NCBI RefSeq assembly: GCF_038958875.1
Contig: NZ_CP152407.1
Span: 4,099,501 to 4,163,500, forward strand
Direction of reading: 5' to 3'
Length of the DNA stretch: 64,000 bases
From: Acidovorax sp. FHTAMBA
GTDB lineage: Bacteria; Pseudomonadota; Gammaproteobacteria; Burkholderiales; Burkholderiaceae_C
Under the pieces are notes generated by a model. That model was not told where the DNA came from and did no database searches. It worked only from the letters and a program-made list of their open reading frames with translations. Positions 1 to 8,075 of the stretch are shown here, piece by piece (positions within the stretch are counted from its first letter, which is position 1; every line of letters begins with the position of its first letter). The translations under genes and the position numbers were made by a program.

Positions 1-1
1 G

Positions 2-1285
2 CAGGTACAGGTGTACTACCGCCTGCGCACTCGCCGCACGCACCGCAAGGCCGGCAATGTGGCCGATTTCTGCCGCCGCTGGGGCAAGGACTACCGCTAC
101 ATGGTGGTGCTGGACGCCGACAGCGTGATGAGCGGTGACTGCATCGTTTCCATGGCCAAGCTGATGGAAGCCAACCCCACGGCGGGCATCATCCAGACGG
201 CAACCCAGGCCATCGGCCACGTCACGCTGCACGCCCGCGCGCAGCAGTTCGCCTCGCGCGTTACGGGTCGGCTGTTCACGCTGGGCATGCAGTACTGGCA
301 GCTGGGTGAATCCCACTACTGGGGCCACAACGCGATCATTCGCGTGGCACCCTTCATGGAACACTGCGCCCTCGCGCCCATCAAGGGCAAGGGCGGCTTG
401 GCGGGCGGCATCATGTCGCACGATTTCGTCGAAGCGGCTTTGATGCGCCGCGCGGGCTTCCACGTCTGGCTGGTGTCGGACCTCATCGGCAGCTATGAAC
501 AGCAACCCCCTGACCTGCTGGCCGAGCTGCAGCGCGACCGCCGCTGGTGCCAGGGCAACCTGCAAAACGCACGCCTGATGGCCGAGCCCGGCATCCACCC
601 CGTACACCGCTCCATGTTCGTCACGGGCGCCATGGCTTACCTCTCGGCACCGCTGTGGCTGGCCTTCCTGACGCTGGGCACAGCGCTGTGGCTGTCGGGT
701 GCCAAGTTGGTGGCCAACTGGCACATCCTGCCTGCCGAACTGCTGGCGCTGTGGGCCTTCACGCTGACCCTGCTTTTCCTGCCACGTGTCCTGGGCGTGG
801 CCGCAGTCTTCATGCGCCGGGAGCACCACGAGTACGGGGGTGCCTGGAGCCTGCTCAAGAGTGCTGCCCTGGAGAGCGTGCTGGCCATTTTGCAAGCCCC
901 CATCCGGATGCTGGCCCATTCGCTGTTCGTTCTGATCGCGCTGACAGGCCTGAAACTGGAATGGAGATCCCCCCCGCGCGAAGCCCATGCCGTGCCGTGG
1001 CGCCACGCCGCGCGCCAGCTGGCCCCGATGAGTCTGGTGATTGGCCTGCTGGCAGTAGGCGTGTCGCTCATCGACAGCAGCGCCCTTCTGTGGCTCATGC
1101 CCGTGGGCCTGCCATTGGCGCTGGCGATACCACTGGCTGTGTTGACCAGCCAGATTGCATTGGGAAAGGCGATGCGTGCCCAGCAGCTGCTGCTGATTCC
1201 CGAGGAATCCTGGTCGCCCCCGGTACTGCGGCGGGCGTGGCTGCACGCCAGCCGTCTGGCCGCGCCCGCACTGAAGGTTGCCTAG
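2..1285 (+). CDS. opgH: Glucans biosynthesis glucosyltransferase H, C-terminal part (5' end outside window)
   Basis: Inner-membrane GT2-family glucosyltransferase that makes the beta-glucan backbone of osmoregulated periplasmic glucans from UDP-glucose. The reading frame is open to the left edge, so the start and N-terminal membrane segments are missing; about 427 codons are visible. Visible family signatures are RKAGNVADFCRRWG, the metal-binding LDADSVMSG motif, and RRWCQGNLQN, the (Q/R)xxRW acceptor/processive motif. Several hydrophobic segments follow in the C-terminal half, as expected for OpgH. A bidirectional terminator follows 20 bp after the stop, and the convergent neighbour is ffh. 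The family is clear; only the partner opgG, expected upstream, cannot be seen. Confidence 0.93.
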   Translation, partial: QVQVYYRLRTRRTHRKAGNVADFCRRWGKDYRYMVVLDADSVMSGDCIVSMAKLMEANPTAGIIQTATQAIGHVTLHARAQQFASRVTGRLFTLGMQYWQLGESHYWGHNAIIRVAPFMEHCALAPIKGKGGLAGGIMSHDFVEAALMRRAGFHVWLVSDLIGSYEQQPPDLLAELQRDRRWCQGNLQNARLMAEPGIHPVHRSMFVTGAMAYLSAPLWLAFLTLGTALWLSGAKLVANWHILPAELLALWAFTLTLLFLPRVLGVAAVFMRREHHEYGGAWSLLKSAALESVLAILQAPIRMLAHSLFVLIALTGLKLEWRSPPREAHAVPWRHAARQLAPMSLVIGLLAVGVSLIDSSALLWLMPVGLPLALAIPLAVLTSQIALGKAMRAQQLLLIPEESWSPPVLRRAWLHASRLAAPALKVA

Positions 1286-1304
1286 GCGTTCTGACTGCAC
1301 CTGC

Positions 1305-1333
1305 AAAAAAGCCGACGTCAAGTCGGCTTTTTT
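1305..1333. terminator. Bidirectional intrinsic terminator between opgH and ffh
   Basis: A perfect 12-bp stem (AAAAAAGCCGAC / GTCGGCTTTTTT) with a 5-nt loop has A and T runs on both sides, so it can end transcription of opgH (+) and of the convergent ffh (-). Confidence 0.88.
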
Positions 1334-1340
1334 GCTTCTA

Positions 1341-1386
1341 TTTTTATAGCTACTGGCGCTTTACCAGTAAGCGCCAGAGGCCAAAA
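1341..1386. repeat. Dispersed palindromic repeat, copy 1
   Basis: Contains TTTTTATAGCTACTGGCGCT followed by TTACCAGTAAGCGCCAG; the core is a hairpin CTGGCGCTT..AAGCGCCAG. It belongs to the repeat family found at 20120, 21610, 40424, 44222, 49660, 58903 and 60010 and lies between convergent gene ends. Confidence 0.8.
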
Positions 1387-1397
1387 TGACCTGAATT

Positions 1398-2774
1398 TCA
1401 GAAGGGCATCTTGGGCATTCCGCCACCCATGCCCTTCATGCCGCCCATCTTCTTCATCATCTTCATCAGGCCGCCGCCCTTCATCTTTTTCATCATGCCC
1501 TGCATCTGCTCGAACTCCTTGAGCAGGCGGTTGACCTCTTGCACATGCACGCCAGCCCCGTTGGCGATGCGCTTCTTGCGGGTGGCCTTGATGAGTTCGG
1601 GCTTGCGACGCTCCAGCGGCGTCATGCTCTGGATGATGCCCTCCTTGCGCTTGATGTCTTTCTCGGCCTTGTCCATGTCCATGGCACCGGCCTTGGCGGT
1701 GAGCTGCGACGGCAGCTTGTCCATCAGGCTGGAAAGCCCGCCCATCTGCTTCATCTGCTGGATCTGCGACAGGAAGTCATTCAGATCGAACCCATCTCCA
1801 CTCTTGACCTTGGCCGCCAGCTTTTGTGCGGCCTCCATGTCCACCCCGGCCGTGACCTGCTCCACCAGGGCCACGATGTCGCCCATGCCCAGGATGCGGC
1901 CTGCATGGCGCTCGGCGTCGAACACTTCCAGGCCGTCGAGCTTTTCAGACACCCCCGCAAACTTGATGGGCGCACCCGTGATCTGCCGCACCGACAGCGC
2001 GGCGCCGCCGCGCGAATCACCATCGAGCTTGGTGAGCACGATGCCGGTGAGCGGCAGCGCTTCCTTGAAGGCCTTGGCGGTGTTGATGGCATCCTGACCC
2101 TGCATGGCATCGACCACGAACAAGGTTTCGACCGGGTTCAGCGCGGCGTGCAGGTCCTTGATTTCCTTCATCAAAGCTTCGTCGATGGCCAGGCGACCCG
2201 CCGTATCGACCAGCAGCACGTCAAAGTAGTGCTTCTTGGCGTAGTCCAGTGCGGCGTGGGCGATGTCGAGCGGCTTCTGGTCGGGCGTGCTGGGAAACCA
2301 TTCGGCACCGGCCTGCTTGGTCACCGTCTTGAGCTGCTCGATAGCGGCCGGGCGGTACACGTCGCCCGACACGGTCAGCACCTTCTTCTTGCGCTTTTCG
2401 ATCAGGTGCTTGGCCAGCTTGGCCGTGGTGGTGGTCTTGCCCGCGCCCTGCAGGCCCGCCATGAGGATGATGGCCGGGGGCTGGGCGGCGAGGTTGATGT
2501 CGGAGATGCCCTCGCCCATGGTGGCGGCCAGCTCGCGGTTGACGATGCTGACCAGCGTCTGCCCGGGCTTGAGCGAGCCCAGCACTTCCTGGCCCAGCGC
2601 CTTCTCTTTGACGCGGGCAATGAAGTCGCGCACCACCGGCAGGGCCACGTCGGCTTCGAGCAGCGCCATGCGCACTTCGCGCAGCATGTCCGTGACGTTG
2701 GATTCGGTGATGCGGGCCTGGCCACGCATCTCCTTGACGAGGCGCGTGAGTTTGTCGGTAAGGGCGGAGGCCAT
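1398..2774 (-). CDS. ffh: Signal recognition particle protein Ffh
   Basis: SRP54-type GTPase that binds 4.5S RNA and signal sequences of nascent membrane proteins and delivers ribosomes to FtsY. At 458 aa it has the usual length. The helical N domain is followed by the G domain with GLQGAGKTTTTAKL (residues 107-120), DTAGR and TKLDGD. The C-terminal M domain is very methionine-rich and ends in a Gly/Met/Lys tail. The ATG start is followed directly by the conserved N-terminus MASALTDKLTRLVKEMRGQA. It is divergent from the ccsA-like gene, with 69 bp between the starts. Confidence 0.97.
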   Translation of the reverse strand: MASALTDKLTRLVKEMRGQARITESNVTDMLREVRMALLEADVALPVVRDFIARVKEKALGQEVLGSLKPGQTLVSIVNRELAATMGEGISDINLAAQPPAIILMAGLQGAGKTTTTAKLAKHLIEKRKKKVLTVSGDVYRPAAIEQLKTVTKQAGAEWFPSTPDQKPLDIAHAALDYAKKHYFDVLLVDTAGRLAIDEALMKEIKDLHAALNPVETLFVVDAMQGQDAINTAKAFKEALPLTGIVLTKLDGDSRGGAALSVRQITGAPIKFAGVSEKLDGLEVFDAERHAGRILGMGDIVALVEQVTAGVDMEAAQKLAAKVKSGDGFDLNDFLSQIQQMKQMGGLSSLMDKLPSQLTAKAGAMDMDKAEKDIKRKEGIIQSMTPLERRKPELIKATRKKRIANGAGVHVQEVNRLLKEFEQMQGMMKKMKGGGLMKMMKKMGGMKGMGGGMPKMPF

Positions 2775-2843
2775 AGGGGAGATGTCCGGTGTTGCCTGCG
2801 CGTCAGGGTGCTGGCGGTGGGGCGAAAGGCTAAACTGCGATCC

Positions 2844-3641
2844 ATGATTTTAGCGAGTAGCTCTCCCGCCAGCTGGCTGCTGGCCCTGGCTGCGGCCGTG
2901 GCATACGCAGTGCCCGCCGCCGCATCCTCGCGGCTGGGCGCAACAGCGGCCCGCAATGCGCTGCTGGTGGCCTGGCTGCTGCACGCCACAGTGCTGGTGT
3001 GGGGCCTGTGGGGCGACACGCCCCGATTCGGGTTTGCGCCCGCCTTGTCGATGACTGCGTGGCTGGTACTGACGGTGTACGCCGTGGAGCGGCAACTGTT
3101 TCCGCAGATGCAGTCGCGCTGGATGCTGGCGGCGCTGGGGGCCATTGCCATCGTGCTGGCGGTGCTCTTCCCGGGCCAGCCGCTGCATGTGACAGCCTCC
3201 GCCTGGCTGCCACTGCACCTCGCACTGGGCATTGCCTGCTACGGATTGTTTGCGGCCGCCGTGGTGCATGCCTGGCTGATGACGCGTGCCGAGCAGCGCA
3301 TCCGCCAGGCCGAAGACCCCCACAGTGGCATTCCCCTGCTCACACTGGAACGCCTGACCTTCCGCTTTGTGACGGCAGGCTTCATCCTTCTGACCGCCAC
3401 GCTGCTGGCGGGCTGGCTGTTTGGTGACACCCTGTATGGCAGGGCGTGGCGTTGGGACCACAAGGCCGTTTTTTCGCTGCTGGCCTGGTTCACCTTCGCC
3501 ACCCTGCTCCTGGGACGCGCACGTTTCGGCTGGCGGGGCCGCTATGCGGTACGCGTGCTGTACGCCGGGGCGGCGCTGCTGCTTCTGGCTTACGTGGGGT
3601 CACGTTTCGTCATGGAAGTCGTTCTGGGTCGCAGCACATGA
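2844..3641 (+). CDS. CcsA/YpjD-like cytochrome c assembly membrane protein
   Basis: Integral membrane protein of 265 aa with about eight hydrophobic segments, resembling the CcsA/HemX (YpjD) family linked to haem handling and cytochrome c maturation. Family-like features are the conserved aromatic/His pattern around RAWRWDHKAVFSLLAWFTF and the loop between LLHATVLVWGLW and the downstream helices. An open frame extends far upstream antisense to ffh, but the ATG at 2844 is chosen because it begins a normal N-terminal membrane segment and clears the ffh start. It overlaps the next gene by 4 bp (ATGA). The divergent ffh / ccsA-like arrangement is common in Burkholderiales. Confidence 0.85.
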   Translation: MILASSSPASWLLALAAAVAYAVPAAASSRLGATAARNALLVAWLLHATVLVWGLWGDTPRFGFAPALSMTAWLVLTVYAVERQLFPQMQSRWMLAALGAIAIVLAVLFPGQPLHVTASAWLPLHLALGIACYGLFAAAVVHAWLMTRAEQRIRQAEDPHSGIPLLTLERLTFRFVTAGFILLTATLLAGWLFGDTLYGRAWRWDHKAVFSLLAWFTFATLLLGRARFGWRGRYAVRVLYAGAALLLLAYVGSRFVMEVVLGRST

Positions 3642-3856
3642 AATACCTGGTCTTGCTGGTCGTACTGGTCGTGGCCTTTGGCATCTGGCGCAGCCGCCGC
3701 CCCTCGGCACCGTCGCCCGCCCCCCGTCCGCTGGCGCTCCCCCAGGACATGCTGGCATGCGCCCGGTGTGGCATCCACATCCCACAGGCTGAAGCTTTGA
3801 TGACGGGCCAGCTGGCCTATTGCTGCGCCGACCATCAGCAGCGGGGTCCCGTCTGA
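3638..3856 (+). CDS. Small membrane-anchored PP0621-type protein
   Basis: A 72-aa protein with one N-terminal membrane segment (MKYLVLLVVLVVAFGIWRSR) and a soluble tail holding CARCG and CCADH, a possible four-cysteine metal site. It resembles the small PP0621 family of unknown function. Its ATG overlaps the stop of the upstream ccsA-like gene by 4 bp, indicating translational coupling, and pilS follows 8 bp later. The three genes probably form one transcription unit with pilR. Confidence 0.75.
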   Translation: MKYLVLLVVLVVAFGIWRSRRPSAPSPAPRPLALPQDMLACARCGIHIPQAEALMTGQLAYCCADHQQRGPV

Positions 3857-3864
3857 ATCACCCC

Positions 3865-5568
3865 ATGCAACCTCTGTCTGCGGACGCCATTGCACCTGCC
3901 CTGGAGGCGCCATTCGTGCGCCTTTGGCGCGGGTTCCTGACCGGCCGGGCCATGGTTGCGCTAGCGCTGCTGGTACTGCAGGGCGCAAGCCAGGCTATCA
4001 ACCAGGCCACCCAGCCTGCCGTTCTGGCTGTCTGCGCCGCCTATCTCGTCGCCACCATCACCTTGCGCGTACTCACAGCCCAACAGCCGCCCTCACCCGG
4101 AGCCGGCCCACAATGGCTACCTTCCATCGGGGTCGATCTGGCAGCCATCACGGCCCTTCAGCTTCTGAACGCGGGGGCCATGAACTACACCCCCCTGTTT
4201 GGCCTTCCCATTCTCATGGCGGCCGTCCTCGGAACGCTGACGCTGGCGCTGGGGACAACGGCAGCGGTGACGTTGCTGTTGCTGGGGTGGGCATGGTGGG
4301 TAGGCTCTGGCACTGCGGGCGACGACGCCCCCCGTTACCTGCAAAGCGCGCTGACCGGCACGGGCTATTTCATCGTGAGCTACCTCGTGCACCAGCTGGC
4401 GGTGCGCCTGGCGCGCGAGCAGGAACTGGCACTACAGAGCCAGATCGCGGCCCGGGTGCAAACGCAGGTGAGCGCCCTGGTGATCCAAAACCTGACCGAC
4501 GGCGTCCTCGTGGTGGACGAAGGCGACGTTGTACGCCTGGCAAACCCGGCAGGGCTGCAGTTGCTGGGCGGCACCTCACCACCCGAGTTGCCGTTCGCAT
4601 TGGCCTCCCTGCCGCCCTGGAATCCGCTGGTTCTGCTGGCGCGGCGTACCTTCCGGCAGGAGCAACCCCAAACCGCTGATGTGGACCTGCTGCATCCGGG
4701 GCAAAGCCCGACCGGCTTGCATGTGCGGACCTGGCTGACTTCCACGCGCGAGGCCGCGCGCCACGCACACACAGAGCGCCTGTGCGTGATGTTCCTGCAC
4801 GATCTTCGCGAAATGGAAGCCCGCCTGCGCACCGAAAAGCTGGCCGCCATGGGGCGCATGTCTGCTGCGGTGGCCCATGAAATCCGCAATCCGCTGGCCG
4901 CCATCGTGCAAGCCAATGCGCTCCTGGAAGAGGATCTGAAAGACCCAGCCCAAAAACGCCTGGCCCACATGGTCCAGCAAAACGCCGACCGCCTGGCACG
5001 CATTGCGGAGGAGGTGCTGGACATCGCCCGCGTGCAGCACCAGATCAGCCACGCGCCAGCGTCCACCCTGCCTCTGGACGAAACGGTGTCCCAGATATGG
5101 AATGACTGGCAGGGGCAGGATCCGTTGCAGCGCCGTGGCGTGATCCTGCTGGAAGCTGGCAATACGCAGGTCGAATTCGACAACGAGCATCTGCGTCGGG
5201 TGCTGGTCAACCTTCTGGACAACGCGCTGCGGTACGTCGGTCAGGAGCCAGACTCCCTCACCGTCACCACCCGCGCCGCACCGTCAGGCCAGATCAGCCT
5301 GCAAGTCTGGAGCGACGGCGCCCCGATGGACAAATCGGTAGAGCGCCATCTGTTCGAGCCATTTTTTTCCTCGGAGAGCCGCTCGAGCGGACTCGGGCTC
5401 TATATATGCCGCGAACTCTGCCAGCGCCATGGGGCTTCGATCAGCTACCAGCGTCTCACCCGCACCACACTGCGTGGCGAGGTAGGTGGCAACGCTTTTA
5501 CCGTGGGGTTCCGGCGCACGACCCGCCCTACCGAATCCGCCACGCTGTTTGACACCATCGTGGTCTGA
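3865..5568 (+). CDS. pilS: Sensor histidine kinase PilS
   Basis: Membrane sensor kinase of 567 aa that phosphorylates PilR to switch on type IV pilin transcription from a sigma-54 promoter. About five to six N-terminal hydrophobic segments (to residue ~180) are followed by a PAS-like region (QNLTDGVLVVDEGDVVRLAN), the dimerisation/phosphoacceptor motif VAHEIRNPLAA (His near residue 338), an N-box (NLLDNALRYVG) and a G-box (GLGLYICRELC). The ATG at 3865 is preferred because the open frame before it runs through the end of the preceding gene. pilR follows after 11 bp. Pilin genes are not in this window, so the target is inferred from the family. Confidence 0.92.
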   Translation: MQPLSADAIAPALEAPFVRLWRGFLTGRAMVALALLVLQGASQAINQATQPAVLAVCAAYLVATITLRVLTAQQPPSPGAGPQWLPSIGVDLAAITALQLLNAGAMNYTPLFGLPILMAAVLGTLTLALGTTAAVTLLLLGWAWWVGSGTAGDDAPRYLQSALTGTGYFIVSYLVHQLAVRLAREQELALQSQIAARVQTQVSALVIQNLTDGVLVVDEGDVVRLANPAGLQLLGGTSPPELPFALASLPPWNPLVLLARRTFRQEQPQTADVDLLHPGQSPTGLHVRTWLTSTREAARHAHTERLCVMFLHDLREMEARLRTEKLAAMGRMSAAVAHEIRNPLAAIVQANALLEEDLKDPAQKRLAHMVQQNADRLARIAEEVLDIARVQHQISHAPASTLPLDETVSQIWNDWQGQDPLQRRGVILLEAGNTQVEFDNEHLRRVLVNLLDNALRYVGQEPDSLTVTTRAAPSGQISLQVWSDGAPMDKSVERHLFEPFFSSESRSSGLGLYICRELCQRHGASISYQRLTRTTLRGEVGGNAFTVGFRRTTRPTESATLFDTIVV

Positions 5569-5579
5569 AACACCTTGCC

Positions 5580-7097
5580 ATGAACGCCCCTGTTGCCTCC
5601 ATCCTTGTCGTCGACGATGAACCTGATCTTCGGACCCTGTACGAACTGACCCTGCTGCGCGAAGGTTACCGCGTGGAGACCGCGTCCAGTGTCCAGGAGG
5701 CCCGGGACCAGCTCAAGGCGCACCGTTTCGATGCCGTCATCACCGACATGCGGCTTCCGGACGGTTTTGGCATGGAGTTGCTGCAGGACCTTCGCGAGCA
5801 ACAGCGCCGCGAGCGGTGTGTGGTCATGACCGCCTACGGCTCTGCCGAGAATGCCGTGGAAGCCTTGCGGTCCGGTGCATTCGACTACATGACCAAGCCG
5901 GTGGATCTCAAGCAGTTCCGTTCGGTGGTTGCATCGGCAGTGCAGGGGACCGGCGGTGTGCCCGCCCCCCGGGCTGCCCGTACCGGGGGTGTGCAAGGCC
6001 GGCAGGGCAACTTCAGCGCCGACCCCTTGGCGGCGGGCACTGCCCTGGACCGCCTGGTCGGAACTTCCGAGGCCATGCGCAACGTCAAACAGCGGGTGGC
6101 CAAGGTGGCGCGCGGCATGGCGCCTGTGCTGATCCACGGGGAATCGGGCACGGGCAAGGAACTGGTGGCACAGGCGTTGCACGCCAGCAGCCAGCGCGCG
6201 GACGGGCCACTGGTGGCCGTGAACTGCGGCGCCATCCCGGAGAACCTTCTGGAGGCGGAGTTCTTTGGCGCTCGCAAAGGTTCGTATACCGGCGCCAGCC
6301 AGGACAGGGATGGCTACTTCCAGGCCGCGCGCGGAGGCACACTTTTTCTGGATGAAATCGGTGATCTGCCTTTGGCCATGCAATCCAAGCTGCTGCGCGC
6401 CATCCAGGAACGCAGCGTGCGCCCCCTTGGATCGACCCAGGAAGAAACGGTGGACGTGCGCATTGTCAGCGCCACGCATCGCGACTTGGCCGCCGACGTG
6501 CAGTCGGGCCGGTTCCGGCAGGATCTGTACTACCGGCTCAATGTGATCGAGATCGTCATTCCCCCATTGCGCGAACGCCGGGAGGACTTGCCGATGCTGT
6601 GCACCGCGCTGCTCGCGCGCATCGCCCAGGAATCTGGCATGCCAGTACCCTCTCTCACCGAGCAGGCACTGCAAGCCATCGCGGCGCACCCGCTGACCGG
6701 GAACGTCCGCGAACTGGAAAACCTGCTGCACAGAGCCGTCGCCCTCAGCGACGGTGATGAACTGAATCTGGACTGGCCGATGGGGTCATCGGCCCCCTCC
6801 AGCCCAAGGGCCTCCCCCGAGCCCACAAGCCCGCCAAATGCCGAAGGGCCGCAGCCCTATCTACCGCCCCCGGCCATTGGCAATGTAGGTTGCACGGTAC
6901 CCCTGCCCAACGATCTTCAGGCATGGCTCGACCAGCAGGAGCGGGACATCCTGATCCGCGCGCTGCGCGAAGCGGGCTTCAACAGGACAGCCACCGCAGC
7001 CCGGCTGGGCATCAGTCTGCGCCAGATTCGCTACCGTATCGCCCGACTGAACATTGCCGTCCCGAATGATCAGGATCCGCATGACGAGATCGGCTGA
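5580..7097 (+). CDS. pilR: Sigma-54-dependent response regulator PilR
   Basis: NtrC-type activator of 505 aa. The receiver domain has the acidic pocket (VVDDEPD) and phosphoacceptor Asp56 in ITDMRLPDG. The AAA+ domain has Walker A GESGTGKELVAQALH, a GAFTGA-loop variant (GSYTGA) that contacts sigma-54, and Walker B GGTLFLDEIGDLPL. The C-terminus is a Fis-type helix-turn-helix (NRTATAARLGISLRQIRYRI). It is cotranscribed with pilS and should activate pilin and related genes located elsewhere. The ampD start overlaps the last codons by 17 bp. Confidence 0.93.
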   Translation: MNAPVASILVVDDEPDLRTLYELTLLREGYRVETASSVQEARDQLKAHRFDAVITDMRLPDGFGMELLQDLREQQRRERCVVMTAYGSAENAVEALRSGAFDYMTKPVDLKQFRSVVASAVQGTGGVPAPRAARTGGVQGRQGNFSADPLAAGTALDRLVGTSEAMRNVKQRVAKVARGMAPVLIHGESGTGKELVAQALHASSQRADGPLVAVNCGAIPENLLEAEFFGARKGSYTGASQDRDGYFQAARGGTLFLDEIGDLPLAMQSKLLRAIQERSVRPLGSTQEETVDVRIVSATHRDLAADVQSGRFRQDLYYRLNVIEIVIPPLRERREDLPMLCTALLARIAQESGMPVPSLTEQALQAIAAHPLTGNVRELENLLHRAVALSDGDELNLDWPMGSSAPSSPRASPEPTSPPNAEGPQPYLPPPAIGNVGCTVPLPNDLQAWLDQQERDILIRALREAGFNRTATAARLGISLRQIRYRIARLNIAVPNDQDPHDEIG

Positions 7098-7710
7098 AAC
7101 GGCGGGTGAAGGACTCCCACTTTGGGACGGGGGATGGCACCGCGCGGCCACGAGGCTCGAATCTCCCAACCACGGTGCGCGCCCCAGCCTGGCTGGCTCC
7201 CCCATCGACCTCATCGTGGTGCATTCGATCAGTCTGCCGCCCGGCGAATATGGCGGAAACGCCGTGCAGCAGCTCTTCACCAACACCCTCGACTGGGACG
7301 CCCATCCCTATTTTCAGAGCATCCGGGGCCTGAAGGTGTCGTCGCACTTCTTCATCGAGCGGTCCGGCGCTCTTTGGCAGTTTGTTGATTGCGACCACCG
7401 GGCGTGGCATGCGGGTCAATCCGCTTACCGCGGACGCAGCCAATGCAATGACGATTCCATCGGCATCGAACTGGAGGGTCTGGAAGGACATACGTTCGAT
7501 CCCGCGCAGTACCAGACATTGGCCTCGCTCTGCCTCGATATCGCGCGCCGTTACCCCATAAAACACGTAGCGGGGCATGAGCACATAGCACCGGGCCGCA
7601 AGCATGATCCGGGCCCGGGTTTCGACTGGGCGCAGCTGAAGCAATCCCTGAACTGGCCAGCGCGCCGGTTTCCTGCTGCCACCGGTCCTGGCCAGCAAGG
7701 CATCCGCTGA
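7081..7710 (+). CDS. ampD: 1,6-anhydro-N-acetylmuramyl-L-alanine amidase AmpD
   Basis: Cytoplasmic zinc amidase of the amidase_2 family that removes peptide from anhydro-muropeptides during wall recycling, and thereby controls beta-lactamase inducers in species with AmpR. At 209 aa it is slightly longer than the enterobacterial enzyme. Visible motifs are LIVVHSISLPPG (zinc His), VSSHFFIERSGALWQFV, SIGIELEG and VAGHEHIAPGRKHDPGPGFDW (zinc His and Asp region). The ATG at 7081 is preceded by AGGA at good spacing and overlaps pilR by 17 bp; an in-frame GTG lies further upstream. After the stop, 365 bp lead to nrdA, of which the last 140 bp hold the nrd control region. The first ~220 bp show only a short AGCT-N5-AGCT stem followed by T7, a weak terminator candidate. 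Confidence 0.92.
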   Translation: MTRSAETAGEGLPLWDGGWHRAATRLESPNHGARPSLAGSPIDLIVVHSISLPPGEYGGNAVQQLFTNTLDWDAHPYFQSIRGLKVSSHFFIERSGALWQFVDCDHRAWHAGQSAYRGRSQCNDDSIGIELEGLEGHTFDPAQYQTLASLCLDIARRYPIKHVAGHEHIAPGRKHDPGPGFDWAQLKQSLNWPARRFPAATGPGQQGIR

Positions 7711-7936
7711 CTCCACTGGCGAAGCAGCTCGTCAAGCTCTTTTTTTATTGTGCGCCCGCACATACCCGCATCCCCAGACGTCATGCGGGTTGTGGAAGAA
7801 AAATCTCCGGAAACGCCTTTCCTTGCGTGAGTTTCGCTCTGCTTTTTTGTGGCGACAAGGGTTTTGCGGGGGCGAGGCCATCGTCTTTTGGCATCGCAAA
7901 CAGGTGATTTCAAATTTCCGGTGAATTTACGGCGGT

Positions 7937-7952
7937 ACACTACCGGTAGTGT
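7937..7952. promoter_or_regulatory. NrdR box 1 upstream of nrdA
   Basis: ACACTACCGGTAGTGT is a perfect 16-bp palindrome matching the NrdR consensus (acaCwAtATaTwGtgt) at its outer positions. It starts exactly 32 bp before box 2, three helical turns, the usual tandem spacing. Confidence 0.88.
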
Positions 7953-7953
7953 C

Positions 7954-7982
7954 TTGAATGCCTGCGACACACCATATATAGT
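7954..7982 (+). promoter_or_regulatory. Probable sigma-70 promoter of nrdA
   Basis: TTGAAT (7954) and TATAGT (7977) are separated by 17 bp. The -35 lies between the two NrdR boxes and the -10 is inside box 2, so NrdR binding would block RNA polymerase. A 5' untranslated region of about 85 nt would precede nrdA. Confidence 0.7.
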
Positions 7983-7984
7983 GT
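7969..7984. promoter_or_regulatory. NrdR box 2 upstream of nrdA
   Basis: ACACCATATATAGTGT matches the NrdR box consensus closely, with one mismatched arm position, and overlaps the predicted -10 element. Confidence 0.9.
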
Positions 7985-8075
7985 GCGCCAGACCGCCGCC
8001 TGCTGCACCACTCACCTACTGCTGCGGCACCTAGACTCCGCACCGTTCCCCAGACAGCCCACAGAAGAGGATCCC

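Noticed and set aside
1539..2843. Extended N-terminus of the ccsA-like gene running antisense through ffh
   Set aside because: The extension has no homology and the ATG at 2844 starts a typical membrane segment.
7711..7936. Small frames between ampD and the nrd promoter
   Set aside because: Short, without ribosome sites or homology; treated as non-coding.
7983..8075. Earlier GTG start for nrdA
   Set aside because: It lies inside NrdR box 2 and upstream of the transcription start predicted from the promoter.
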